Below, in pieces: positions 35,774 through 44,071 of a stretch of 64,000 nt of DNA. The DNA comes from CBDFLD01 sp965249005 (GTDB lineage Bacteria; Acidobacteriota; UBA6911). How positions within the stretch are numbered: position 1 is the first letter of the stretch; each line of letters opens with the position of its first letter. The notes below the pieces were generated by a model, which saw nothing but the letters and a program-made list of their open reading frames with translations, was not told the DNA's origin and searched no databases. The stretch is from contig CBDFLD010000020.1 in NCBI GenBank assembly GCA_965249005.1, forward strand, positions 558,001 to 622,000, read 5' to 3'. Position numbers and translations under genes: made by a program.

Positions 35774-37192
35774 TTAGGTCGCAACGGGAGGGGGATTTTT
35801 CCAGCACTGGGTTTCTTGTTCGAAGGCGTGGGCTAGCTGTAGCACGCCCAAGTCATCATGATGCCGCCCCACGATCTGTAGCCCTACGGGAAGTCCATCC
35901 TCGGTAAACCCACAGGGAACCGATACGGCTGGCAAACCGGTCACGGTGATGAAATAGCAGCTCTTCATCCAGTCAATATAGGTTTCCATCTTGTGACCGT
36001 TGATCTCCTCGACGTATCTCTGAGCGACGTCAAACGGCGGGACCTGACTGACAGGCAGAATAAGAAATTCGAAATCGGCCATGAAGCGACGGACCCGGTG
36101 AAACAGCCCTGTTCGTAGTTTCTCTGCGCGTTCCAGGTCCTGACCCTTGAGTTGCGCTCCTTGGTCCACGTTCCAGAGCACGGTCTCCTTGATCTGTGAA
36201 CGGTGCTCCTTTACCAGCTCTCCGAGCGTGAGATGCAACCACCACGCGCGCCATACCTTGAAACTCTCGTCTGCACGACTGAAATCCGGCTCCCCTTTGC
36301 TAATCTCGCAACCCAGCGTCTCGAAGCAAGACTCTTGCTGATCGATGACGGCACTCACTCTCGCATCGACGGGCAACCCACCAAGGTCTTGGCTCCAGGC
36401 CACTCGGGTACCCTTGAAATCCCGGTCCAACGATTGCAGGAATCGGCTCCCCGGCTCGGCAATAGATAAGGGATCGCGAGAATCGGGACCGGCCATGGCG
36501 CCGAGCATCAGCGCTACATCCTCTACCGTACGGGCCATCGGGCCCTGCACGGGAAAGGTGAACCAACCCGATTCGCGCGGGTACTGGGGCACTCTTCCCG
36601 GCGAGGGACGAAATCCCACGACGTTACAAAAGCTGGCCGGGTTTCTCAAAGAGCCACCCAGGTCACTCCCATCCGCGAGCGGCAACATGCCACAGGCGAG
36701 CGCCGCCGCGGCCCCACCGCTGCTACCTCCCGAGGTTTTCCGAAGGTCGTAGGGATTGAGCGTTTCACCGAAGACTTCATTGTAAGTCTGCGATCCGGCA
36801 CCAAACTCCGGCGTATTAGTTTTTCCGATCGTAATGGCTCCCGCGTCGCGAAGCCTTTGCACGATCAGTGCGTCTTCCTCAGGGATAAAGTTCCGATAAA
36901 TGGGCGAGCCGAAGGTAGTCCGAATATCCTTCGTCAGTACGAGGTCCTTGTGCGCGATCGGGAGCCCATGCAAGGGTCCACACGTCTCCCCGCGAGCCAG
37001 CGCCTCGTCGGCCGCACCGGCCTGCTTCATCGCGCGCTCCGGCACCAGCGTCACGATGGCATTCACATCGGGGTTTACTTGTTCGATTTGGTCCAGATGG
37101 GCCGCCACGACTTCGCGCACCGTAATCTCTTTGGCGCGAATCCGCCGCGCCAACTCGACGGCCGGCCAAAAACAGATCGAAGAGCGACTCAT
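35774..37192 (-). CDS. Amidase signature family enzyme
   Basis: A 472-residue amidase of the GatA/FAAH fold, cytosolic (no signal). The Ser-cisSer-Lys triad is present: Lys82 in IAHKDLVL, Ser in RKTSGGSSGGAAA (154-158), and nucleophile Ser181 in GSDLGGSLRNPA. Length fits stand-alone amidases. No gatB or gatC is nearby, so it is probably a hydrolase rather than part of the tRNA amidotransferase. C-terminal GLPVGLQIVGRHHDD is the standard closing motif. The start ATG 37192 lacks a clear Shine-Dalgarno. It follows the inverted-repeat terminator of the convergent CehA-like gene. Confidence 0.92.
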   Translation of the reverse strand: MSRSSICFWPAVELARRIRAKEITVREVVAAHLDQIEQVNPDVNAIVTLVPERAMKQAGAADEALARGETCGPLHGLPIAHKDLVLTKDIRTTFGSPIYRNFIPEEDALIVQRLRDAGAITIGKTNTPEFGAGSQTYNEVFGETLNPYDLRKTSGGSSGGAAAALACGMLPLADGSDLGGSLRNPASFCNVVGFRPSPGRVPQYPRESGWFTFPVQGPMARTVEDVALMLGAMAGPDSRDPLSIAEPGSRFLQSLDRDFKGTRVAWSQDLGGLPVDARVSAVIDQQESCFETLGCEISKGEPDFSRADESFKVWRAWWLHLTLGELVKEHRSQIKETVLWNVDQGAQLKGQDLERAEKLRTGLFHRVRRFMADFEFLILPVSQVPPFDVAQRYVEEINGHKMETYIDWMKSCYFITVTGLPAVSVPCGFTEDGLPVGLQIVGRHHDDLGVLQLAHAFEQETQCWKNPPPVAT

Positions 37193-37208
37193 GACAGGGA
37201 ATCGTCGC

Positions 37209-37229
37209 GGTCCGGCCGATGGCCGGACC
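37209..37229. repeat. Hairpin repeat with TACGCG tail
   Basis: Perfect arms GGTCCGGCC and GGCCGGACC around GAT, followed by TACGCG. The arms differ from the GCCGCTCA copies but the tail resembles that of copy 1 (CTACGCG), suggesting a related subfamily. Confidence 0.6.
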
Positions 37230-37239
37230 TACGCGTCAT

Positions 37240-37402
37240 AGCTGAGTGCTGACCGCTGATAGCTCTCAAGTAACTGCTCGCGGATCTGCCGTTATATGTG
37301 TAACTTAGCAAATCGCCAAGAACCACGTTTTTCAGGCTGTGCAGTGCAGTTACGTTCCCAAGTGACCGGCGCAGCGCGCCGGTCAGTCGCTGACAGCTCT
37401 CA
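37240..37402 (-). repeat. Repeat element R135, copy 2 (inverted)
   Basis: Reverse-complemented, this matches copy 1 (22495-22620) over about 130 bp with roughly a tenth of positions changed (GCCGGTCACTTGGGAACGTA, CCTGAAAAACGTGGTTCT, GCGAGCAGTTACTTGAGAGC). Heptad arrays flank it too (37240-37265, 37383-37399). The right end touches the thiolase stop. Confidence 0.8.
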
Positions 37403-38590
37403 ATTGCATGCCTCAAAAAGTCCCGCGGCGCCTTGGCCTCCACCGATGCACATGGTGACGACGCCATAGCGCGCCTTGCGGCGTGCCATCTCGTTGGCCA
37501 AGGTCCCGACCATGCGAGATCCGGTCATCCCGTAGGGATGCCCGATTGCGATCGAGCCCCCGTTGACGTTCAGTTTCTCCTGGTCGATCCCCAAATGATC
37601 GCGACAGTAGACCACTTGCACCGCGAAAGCTTCGTTGAGCTCCCAAAGGTCGATATCGTCCACCTTGAGACCGTGGCGGCTCAGCAGTCTGGGTACGGCG
37701 AATACCGGCCCGATTCCCATTTCATCGGGCTCGCATCCGGCCACGGCAAAGCCGCGAAAGACCAGCTTGGGTTTGATCCCCAGGGCCTCGGCCCGCTCGC
37801 GGGACATCAGGAGCGTCGCCGACGCGCCATCGGACAGCTGCGAGGAGTTGCCGGCCGTGACGGTCCCCTGTCCACTCTTTTGATCGAAGTAAGGTTTCAG
37901 CCCAGCCAATGCTTCCATTGTCGTGCCGGGGCGGTTACATTCGTCCTTCTCCAGCCGGCCGGCCTTTTTGTCCACGATCTTTTTGGTCTCTTTGTCGATG
38001 ATGCCGTAGGTGACATCCATGGGAGCCAGTTCCTCGTCGAAAAGGCCTTCCTGCTGGGCGCGGGTGGTACGCTGCTGACTCGAGACGGAATACTCGTCCT
38101 GGGCCTCACGGCCGATCTTATATCGTTTCGCTACCACCTCAGCCGTTTCTCCCATGACCATGTAGACACCGGGCTTCATCTCTCTGATCCTCGGATTCGG
38201 GTCCATTCGTGGGTTCACGTTGGCGGTGATGCTCTCGACTCCCCCACCGATCGCCGCCTCGGCCCCTTCCTGAGTGATCTGGTGCGCCGCCATCGCGATC
38301 GCCTGCAGACCCGATGAACAAAAACGGTTCACCGTCGTTGCCGAAGCCGTTACCGGCAAACCCGCCAGCAATGACGAAATCCGTGCCACGTTGAAGCCTT
38401 GACTGCCCTCGGGGAAACCACACCCGAGGATGACGTCCTCGATCTCGGCGGCATCGAGCTCGGGAACCTTGCCGACGACGTCCTTGATACAGTGGGCCGC
38501 GTAATCATCCGGCCGGGTTATGTTCAAGGATCCGCGAAACGATTTGGCCAACGGTGTTCGTGAGCTTGCGACTACGACAGCTTCTCTCAT
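37400..38590 (-). CDS. Acetyl-CoA acetyltransferase (thiolase)
   Basis: A 396-residue thiolase. The catalytic nucleophile is Cys91 in NRFCSSGLQA. WELNEAFAVQ, GGSIAIGHPYGMTG (His near 352) and MCIGGGQGAAG (second Cys near 382) complete the active site. I start at ATG 38588-38590, with AGAGGA upstream; the longer open frame upstream is not coding. It interconverts acetyl-CoA and acetoacetyl-CoA, or cleaves longer 3-ketoacyl-CoA in beta-oxidation. No beta-oxidation partners are adjacent, so which it does is open. Its stop lies within the R135 repeat edge. Confidence 0.93.
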   Translation of the reverse strand: MREAVVVASSRTPLAKSFRGSLNITRPDDYAAHCIKDVVGKVPELDAAEIEDVILGCGFPEGSQGFNVARISSLLAGLPVTASATTVNRFCSSGLQAIAMAAHQITQEGAEAAIGGGVESITANVNPRMDPNPRIREMKPGVYMVMGETAEVVAKRYKIGREAQDEYSVSSQQRTTRAQQEGLFDEELAPMDVTYGIIDKETKKIVDKKAGRLEKDECNRPGTTMEALAGLKPYFDQKSGQGTVTAGNSSQLSDGASATLLMSRERAEALGIKPKLVFRGFAVAGCEPDEMGIGPVFAVPRLLSRHGLKVDDIDLWELNEAFAVQVVYCRDHLGIDQEKLNVNGGSIAIGHPYGMTGSRMVGTLANEMARRKARYGVVTMCIGGGQGAAGLFEACN

Positions 38591-38771
38591 TTCTTTTCCT
38601 CTCTCGAAGCAAGGCTGCTTCCGATTGTGCCTGACCTGCGCTTGGTAGACTCTTATATAAGACCGAAATACCCCTATTCGCAAATACGCCAGCGATTCGA
38701 ACCTTGCGATTCTACCATCTAGACAGTAAAGCAGCCACAAGGAGAAAAGAGAAAAGCGCGGTGCCATGCCT

Positions 38772-38794
38772 CTCACGGCGTGAGCGGCCTACGG
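38772..38794. repeat. Degenerate hairpin repeat, CTAC-tailed family
   Basis: CTCACGGCGTGAGCGGCCTACGG keeps the CTCA-TGAG core, the GCGG arm end and the CTAC tail; the left arm is degraded. The rest of the 38591-38882 gap shows nothing else I can name. Confidence 0.45.
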
Positions 38795-38882
38795 ACGCAT
38801 GTGAGTCCTTAGTTCCTTTACTCTCTGGAGACTCGGCGATACGCTCTGACCTCGTCTGCTTGAAACCGAAGGCTAATGAAAG

Positions 38883-39725
38883 GTGATTGTTTTGATTCGA
38901 TGCACGCCATCTGTTGTTGATTTCGTTTGTGAGGGGCTGGATCATCCCGAGGGGCTTTGCTTCGGTGCGGACGGGTCCATTATTGCCGGCGGCGAGGCGG
39001 GACAAATCTATCGAATCGATCCCGATTCCAGGAAGGCCGACACCATCGGCAACAGCGGCGGCTTCATTCTCGGAGTCTCCAGTGATTCGAAGGGGAATGT
39101 CTATGCTTGCGACTGCAAACGAAACGAAGTTCTTAAGTTAGATTCTTCTGGAACAGTATCCGGCTACAGCAAAGCGACAGCGGATCCGCCCAATTACTGC
39201 AGCTTCGATCGCGAAGGAAATCTCTTTTTCACAACCTCCGGCGAGTATTTTCATCCCGAGGGGACCGGCAAGCTTTTTGCCGTGACCCCGGAGGGCGAAA
39301 CCCGCTGTGTGCACCCCGGTCCTTTTCGATTTGCAAACGGGATATGCATCGATCCCGAGGAAAACCTCCTCTACCTCATCCAAAGCACCGCGCCCAACAT
39401 CTTGGTTTTCGAGATTCGGGGAGCTGAGTTAGCCCGCCTCGAGCCGATCCGGACCATTGCGCTGGAAAAGGACACTGTGCCCGATGGGCTGGCTCTCGAT
39501 ACGGAAAGAAACCTTTACGTGGCCTTCTACACGCCGGACCAGATCGGAGTCGTCCGGCCCGGCGGAGATTACGAAACGCTGTATCGGGATTTTACGGGAG
39601 AGCTCTTGATGCGGCCCACCAACATCGCACTGCAGCACGACGCCATCTACTTCGCCAACCTGGGCGGCTATCACATCGGGCGGATCGAGCATCCCCTGGA
39701 ACCGCTCGAGGTCGTGAGACCGTGA
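38883..39725 (+). CDS. SMP-30/gluconolactonase-like propeller protein
   Basis: A 280-residue six-bladed beta-propeller of the SMP-30/strictosidine-synthase group. Signature strands: GLDHPEGLCFGADGSIIAGG, NYCSFDREGNLFFTTSG, FANGICIDPEENLLYL, VPDGLALDTERNLYVAFYT and RPTNIALQHDAIYFANLG. Conserved Glu, Asn and Asp residues in those motifs bind Ca or Zn. Family members hydrolyse sugar lactones. No signal peptide is evident. GTG 38883 is used, with AAAGG just before; TTG codons inside are alternatives. Its stop is 4 bp from the convergent isomerase stop, and a sugar-acid pathway with it is possible. Confidence 0.8.
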   Translation: MIVLIRCTPSVVDFVCEGLDHPEGLCFGADGSIIAGGEAGQIYRIDPDSRKADTIGNSGGFILGVSSDSKGNVYACDCKRNEVLKLDSSGTVSGYSKATADPPNYCSFDREGNLFFTTSGEYFHPEGTGKLFAVTPEGETRCVHPGPFRFANGICIDPEENLLYLIQSTAPNILVFEIRGAELARLEPIRTIALEKDTVPDGLALDTERNLYVAFYTPDQIGVVRPGGDYETLYRDFTGELLMRPTNIALQHDAIYFANLGGYHIGRIEHPLEPLEVVRP

Positions 39726-39729
39726 TTAG

Positions 39730-41244
39730 CTAAGAGCTCTTGCTTATGATCCGGACCTTGAAGCCTAGGGCTTGGCTCAGGGCGACCATTTCGCCGAAGA
39801 TGTCTCCGTAGACGACGGCAATGTGGTTGCTGAGGTAATGGGCCATCAAGGTGTCGCGGTCCATGCCCAGATCCGCCGCCATGAAGGGCCACTGGCGCGT
39901 GGTTCCGTTCCACCACGCGTCTCTTTTTTCTGCCGGAAGCTTTACGACCTCGCCGCGACCGATGTCCATCCAGAGCTCGCCGCCATTGAGGTAGGCGCGC
40001 GCCCAGGTAATGTCCCCGGGAAGGCTTTCGCCCGCGAACGTGCCCCCGGGAACCGGGAAATAGGTCGAAGGCTGACGGTAGGAGTGGGCGCCTTTGAGGG
40101 TATCGGGTTGGTGGTTGAAGGCGAAGGCTCCGCAGGAACCGGAATTGAGCAGAACCCAGACGAAACGGCCGTCATGTTCCCCGCCCCAGCGCACGTCGTG
40201 AAACAGCACACTCTGGTGCAGTCCCTTGGCCTTCATCAGCCGCTTCATCATCTCCATGGGGACCAGATTGCCTTGATCCGCCTCAGTCGCCGTCGCCACC
40301 GTATCTCCATTACTCTCGGGCCGACAGACCGAGTTGAGCAACCCTTCCGCAAAATCGGAAGGCGGTCGGAGCTTGATAAGTCCCAGCTGGTATTGCCAAC
40401 CCAGACAGTCGGCGCGGAACTCTTCCAGCAGATCGAGCACTGCCAGGTAGTCGCGCAACTGCTCGCGGGTGTCATTTTCGGTGAAGTCCTCGGCCTCCTT
40501 TTCTCCGTAATGAAACTCGACCCCCTGCTCGACCACAAAACGATAGGCATCCTCGATACGAGCGGAATCGATGCCTCTGCCTCGTTCAATAATCCATCCC
40601 TGATCCACCTTGTGCTCGGTGAAACCAACGGGGTTGAGCACGCGCGGCCCAAAATAGCCGTTGATCATCCCCATCGAGGTATCGCCCAGCATCATGGCCA
40701 GGACGCGGCGACGGCGGATCTCATCCGCGACCGCGGCGGCAATCCGTGAGGCTTCTTCAGTGATCGCCGCGGTGTAGCTCAGAGCATCCTCCGGATACGA
40801 GATACGCCCGGTGGTACACCACTCATCCAGCCGAGCCATGAACTCTTCATCTCGCGTCCAATCCGGCTGCTCGGTCCACGCCCGGGAGCAGTGCCGACCA
40901 ACGCTCTCCAAGCAAGCCGCCGTATTCAACAGCCCCACCAGACCGGGCCAGGTGCCGGAAAAATTGCTGCACAACAAGAGGGGATTGTCCTTTCCTACCA
41001 CGCCGTCGGTCGTATGGGGTCCGTAGACCCAATGCGCATAGACCCCGATGAGCGGATCGTCCACCGGCCCCAGTTTCTCGATCGCTTCGTCCGGCTTCGT
41101 GAGGAAACCCTCGATGCGGTAGGATTCACGCCCCAGTTTCTTCAAGGCCCCTTCGAGCTGCCGGGTTGCCTCGGTCACCTGGGGGAGACCCAGCTCATTG
41201 GGCTTGGGCCGATAATCTCCGGGCCAAAAGATTCCTATTCTCAT
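39730..41244 (-). CDS. L-fucose/L-arabinose isomerase-family protein
   Basis: A 504-residue protein of the FucI/AraA fold. N-terminal Rossmann-like part (RIGIFWPGDYRP, LIGVYAHWVYGP, LLLCSNFSGTWPG). Central metal-binding motifs are probable Glu and Asp in DTSMGMINGYFGP, TEADQGNL and the C-terminal HIAVVYGDIFGEM with its His. Family members interconvert aldose and ketose, with Mn. The specific sugar is not readable; some relatives act on D-arabinose or L-fucose. No kinase or aldolase lies adjacent, but a ribulokinase gene is at 59910. Start ATG 41244 with AAGGAT 9-14 bp upstream. Confidence 0.8.
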   Translation of the reverse strand: MRIGIFWPGDYRPKPNELGLPQVTEATRQLEGALKKLGRESYRIEGFLTKPDEAIEKLGPVDDPLIGVYAHWVYGPHTTDGVVGKDNPLLLCSNFSGTWPGLVGLLNTAACLESVGRHCSRAWTEQPDWTRDEEFMARLDEWCTTGRISYPEDALSYTAAITEEASRIAAAVADEIRRRRVLAMMLGDTSMGMINGYFGPRVLNPVGFTEHKVDQGWIIERGRGIDSARIEDAYRFVVEQGVEFHYGEKEAEDFTENDTREQLRDYLAVLDLLEEFRADCLGWQYQLGLIKLRPPSDFAEGLLNSVCRPESNGDTVATATEADQGNLVPMEMMKRLMKAKGLHQSVLFHDVRWGGEHDGRFVWVLLNSGSCGAFAFNHQPDTLKGAHSYRQPSTYFPVPGGTFAGESLPGDITWARAYLNGGELWMDIGRGEVVKLPAEKRDAWWNGTTRQWPFMAADLGMDRDTLMAHYLSNHIAVVYGDIFGEMVALSQALGFKVRIISKSS

Positions 41245-41361
41245 AATGTCTTATCCTTGCGAGGAATGTATTTGCATGATAGCGAACGTGAACCAGTTCG
41301 AGTTGTCCTATTTTCTTTTATTCAATAGTTTACCGCCAGTCAAATCTTCCAGGGTTACAAT

Positions 41362-42117
41362 ATGGGAATGCCATCCAGCAAGAGAGGGCAGCCATCACTT
41401 TCGCGGAACGCCCGGTTCGCCACGACCCGCTGGAGCATGGTGGTCGAAGCGGGCCGCCGCTCGTCGCCCAAAGCGGCGGAAGCTCTGGCGACCCTGTGTG
41501 GAATCTATTGGTTTCCGCTCTATGCGTATGTGCGAAGGCAGGGACATTCGGCCGACGACGCCCAAGATCTGACACAGGAGTTCTTCGTTCACCTGTTAGA
41601 CAAACAGTCACTGCAAGTCGCCGACAGAGCGCGTGGTCGTTTTCGCTCGTTCTTGTTGGCGGCCATGAAGAACTTCCTGGCCAAGGAATGGCGGCGCCGC
41701 GCCGCGCAAAAGCGGGGCAGCGGGCAATCGGTGATCTCGCTGGATGTTGACGACGGCGAGAGGCGTTACCGGCTCGAGCCATCGCATGACGCAACGCCCG
41801 ATAAGATCTTTGAACGTCAATGGGCCTTGACACTGTTGGAACTGGCGTTGACAAAGCTGCGCTCCGAGTTTGACGCGACCGGGAAAATCGAACTCTTCGA
41901 CCGCCTGAAGGTTCTCCTCGGCGGGCAAAAGTCGACCGTTCCCTATCGTGAGCTCGGGCGCGAGCTCAAAATGAGTGAGGGCGCCGTCAAAGTGGCGATC
42001 CACCGCATGCGCCGACGATATCGAGCTCTCCTGCGAGAGGAAATCCAACAAACCATCGGCGCGGCGGAAGACGTCGACGAGGAACTTCGCCAGTTGTTCG
42101 ACACGCTCGCTTCGTGA
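41362..42117 (+). CDS. ECF-type RNA polymerase sigma factor
   Basis: A 251-residue sigma-70-family factor. Region 2: TLCGIYWFPLYAYVRRQGHSADDAQDLTQEFF with the DDAxDLxQ signature. RARGRFRSFLLAAMKNFLAKEWRR continues it. Region 4 (PYRELGRELKMSEGAVKVAIHRMRRRYRALL) is a helix-turn-helix for the -35 box. The extended C-terminus and length fit the ECF group common in Verrucomicrobiota, Planctomycetota and Acidobacteriota, which lies beside Ser/Thr kinases. The kinase gene follows 114 bp later, so phospho-control of the sigma factor is a reasonable inference. Nearby target promoters are unknown. Confidence 0.9.
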   Translation: MGMPSSKRGQPSLSRNARFATTRWSMVVEAGRRSSPKAAEALATLCGIYWFPLYAYVRRQGHSADDAQDLTQEFFVHLLDKQSLQVADRARGRFRSFLLAAMKNFLAKEWRRRAAQKRGSGQSVISLDVDDGERRYRLEPSHDATPDKIFERQWALTLLELALTKLRSEFDATGKIELFDRLKVLLGGQKSTVPYRELGRELKMSEGAVKVAIHRMRRRYRALLREEIQQTIGAAEDVDEELRQLFDTLAS

Positions 42118-42231
42118 TCGCGGAATGGGCGTCTCGCCCGAATTGGTGATTCCAGACGTTCGCGTGTAACCTTTCCTTCATTTCGGGTTAGTACTGTTTG
42201 CCAACAACTTCTTGTTCGAGGTATCCCGGAA

Positions 42232-43827
42232 ATGACCGCACCACGAAAATGCCCCCAATGCCATAGTGAGCTTCCCGCCGATGCCCCGGAGGGAGTGTGC
42301 CCGAAATGTTTGATGCAACAGGGTTTCGAGAGTCACAACGGGGCGCCAACCGGAAACCAGCCACTCGATTCGAGCGCGAGACCTTCGGCCTTTGTCGCCC
42401 CTTCCCCCGAGGAACTGGCACAACATTTCCCTCAATTCGAAATCGTCGAGCTACTGGGCAAAGGGGGTATGGGAGCTGTTTACAAAGCGCGTCAGCCGAA
42501 GCTCGACCGCTACGTCGCTCTGAAAATCCTCCCGACCGAAGTCGGCAAAGACCCTGCCTTTGCCGAACGCTTCATGCGCGAAGCCCGTACACTGGCCACG
42601 TTGAGTCACTCGTCGATCGTCGCCGTGTACGACTTTGGTGAAGCGGAAGGGTTGTATTATTTCGTCATGGAATACGTCGACGGGACCAACCTGCGGCAGA
42701 CGATCGAGACCGGGGGACTGACGCCGCCCGAAGCGCTGGCAATTGTCCCAAAAATCTGCGACGCCCTGCAATTCGCGCACGACGAAGGCGTCGTTCACCG
42801 CGACATCAAGCCAGAAAACATTCTCATCGACAAACGGGGACGCGTGAAGATCGCCGATTTTGGCTTGGCAAAACTGCTGGGCATGGATAAAGAAAACTCC
42901 GCGGCCGAGAAACCGTTCACGCTGACTGGCACCCGTCAGGTCATGGGCACGCCGCACTACATGGCACCTGAACAGATGCAAGGATCCGGTACGGTCGATC
43001 ATCGGGCGGACATTTACTCGCTGGGTGTGGTGTTTTACGAAATGCTGACGGGCGAGTTGCCCATCGGCCGATTCGAACCTCCGTCGAAGAAAGTACGGAT
43101 CGACGTTCGACTGGATGAAGTGGTGCTTCGATCGCTGGAATCGGCACCCGACCGCCGTTATCAACACGCCAGCGATGTGAAGACCGATGTCGAATCGATC
43201 GCGGGCACGAGCGACGCCCAATTCCCGGCCAAACAACGAGACACGACGGATTCGGGGGCATTGGTCCGCAGCCAACTGAAGGCCCCCGCAATTGGCTTGC
43301 GGGTTGCGGGCATCGTGAACCTGCTGACAACGCTATTGATTGTTGTGAATCATGTTTCGGTCCAAATCTCCCGTAATCAGGTTGGATTGCCGGGCGGTCT
43401 GAGCGTCGCAGGCATCGTATTCGCCGTGATCGCAATTTGCAGTCTGGTGATGGGCATCGTGCTTCTGATCGGCTCGGCCAGAATGCGTGACCTGCAGTCC
43501 TTTCCAGCCGCGTCGGCCGCGGCCGTGGCAGCGATCTTGCCGTTCGCGCCCGGATTCGTGATCAGCCTGCCGTTCGGCATTTGGGCGCTGATCGTGCTGT
43601 CGAGGCGAGACGTGACAACCGCATTTACCGGGGAATCTGAACGGGAACCACTGATGAAAAAATCCGCTTCAGCGGTCGGCGGGACGATGTCAGTTGGCCT
43701 CGCGCTGGGATTGTCTTTGGGCGCTGCGATGGACAACATCCCGGTCTACATGACTCTCGGGATGGTCCTCGGTATGCTGGTCGGCCTGGGCATCGACAGC
43801 AATAAGCGACGAAAATCGGAAGACTGA
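42232..43827 (+). CDS. Membrane Ser/Thr protein kinase with zinc ribbon
   Basis: A 531-residue Hanks-type kinase. The N-terminus is a zinc ribbon (CPQCHSELPADAPEGVCPKC, residues about 7-26). Kinase domain: glycine loop LLGKGGMGAVYKA, Lys in YVALKIL, HRDIKPENILID catalytic loop, DFGLAKLL, and MAPEQMQG. It runs to about residue 320, then a linker, then four hydrophobic segments (about 355-378, 395-417, 428-455, 487-520) near the C-terminus that anchor it in the inner membrane. All catalytic residues are present. It follows the ECF factor and probably regulates it. Confidence 0.92.
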   Translation: MTAPRKCPQCHSELPADAPEGVCPKCLMQQGFESHNGAPTGNQPLDSSARPSAFVAPSPEELAQHFPQFEIVELLGKGGMGAVYKARQPKLDRYVALKILPTEVGKDPAFAERFMREARTLATLSHSSIVAVYDFGEAEGLYYFVMEYVDGTNLRQTIETGGLTPPEALAIVPKICDALQFAHDEGVVHRDIKPENILIDKRGRVKIADFGLAKLLGMDKENSAAEKPFTLTGTRQVMGTPHYMAPEQMQGSGTVDHRADIYSLGVVFYEMLTGELPIGRFEPPSKKVRIDVRLDEVVLRSLESAPDRRYQHASDVKTDVESIAGTSDAQFPAKQRDTTDSGALVRSQLKAPAIGLRVAGIVNLLTTLLIVVNHVSVQISRNQVGLPGGLSVAGIVFAVIAICSLVMGIVLLIGSARMRDLQSFPAASAAAVAAILPFAPGFVISLPFGIWALIVLSRRDVTTAFTGESEREPLMKKSASAVGGTMSVGLALGLSLGAAMDNIPVYMTLGMVLGMLVGLGIDSNKRRKSED

Positions 43828-43946
43828 CCCAGAGACACTCCAGCGGTCGACGCTGCCCCAGCAGTGTATTGATGCAAATCGGCCGCTCGGGTGAGTATGG
43901 AAAACGAGGGTGTGCCAGATTTCCTCAAATTTCCGCAAAATTTCCA

Positions 43947-43996
43947 CTGCAAGTACTGTAAACTACGTTGGTTCAATGCTTTGATTGTACTTGCAG
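43947..43996 (+). promoter_or_regulatory. Inverted repeat upstream of the sugar ABC operon, candidate operator
   Basis: CTGCAAGTAC (43947-43956) and GTACTTGCAG (43987-43996) are perfect complements, 30 bp apart, 76 bp before the ABC gene. Centre-to-centre distance is 40 bp, about four helix turns, as for a dimer-of-dimers repressor. No regulator gene is adjacent. The remainder of 43828-44071 shows no gene. Confidence 0.55.
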
Positions 43997-44071
43997 GCCA
44001 GCGAAATACCCGTGCAACGGCCGAGTCCAGTAAAGACATCCTAGCCCGGACCGCGTGCGGCGAGGCCACCC

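Noticed and set aside
35774..37192. GatA of the tRNA amidotransferase
   Set aside because: No gatB or gatC nearby and the sequence fits stand-alone amidases equally well.
42118..42231. Promoter of the kinase gene
   Set aside because: No convincing -35/-10 pair; read-through from the sigma-factor gene is as likely.
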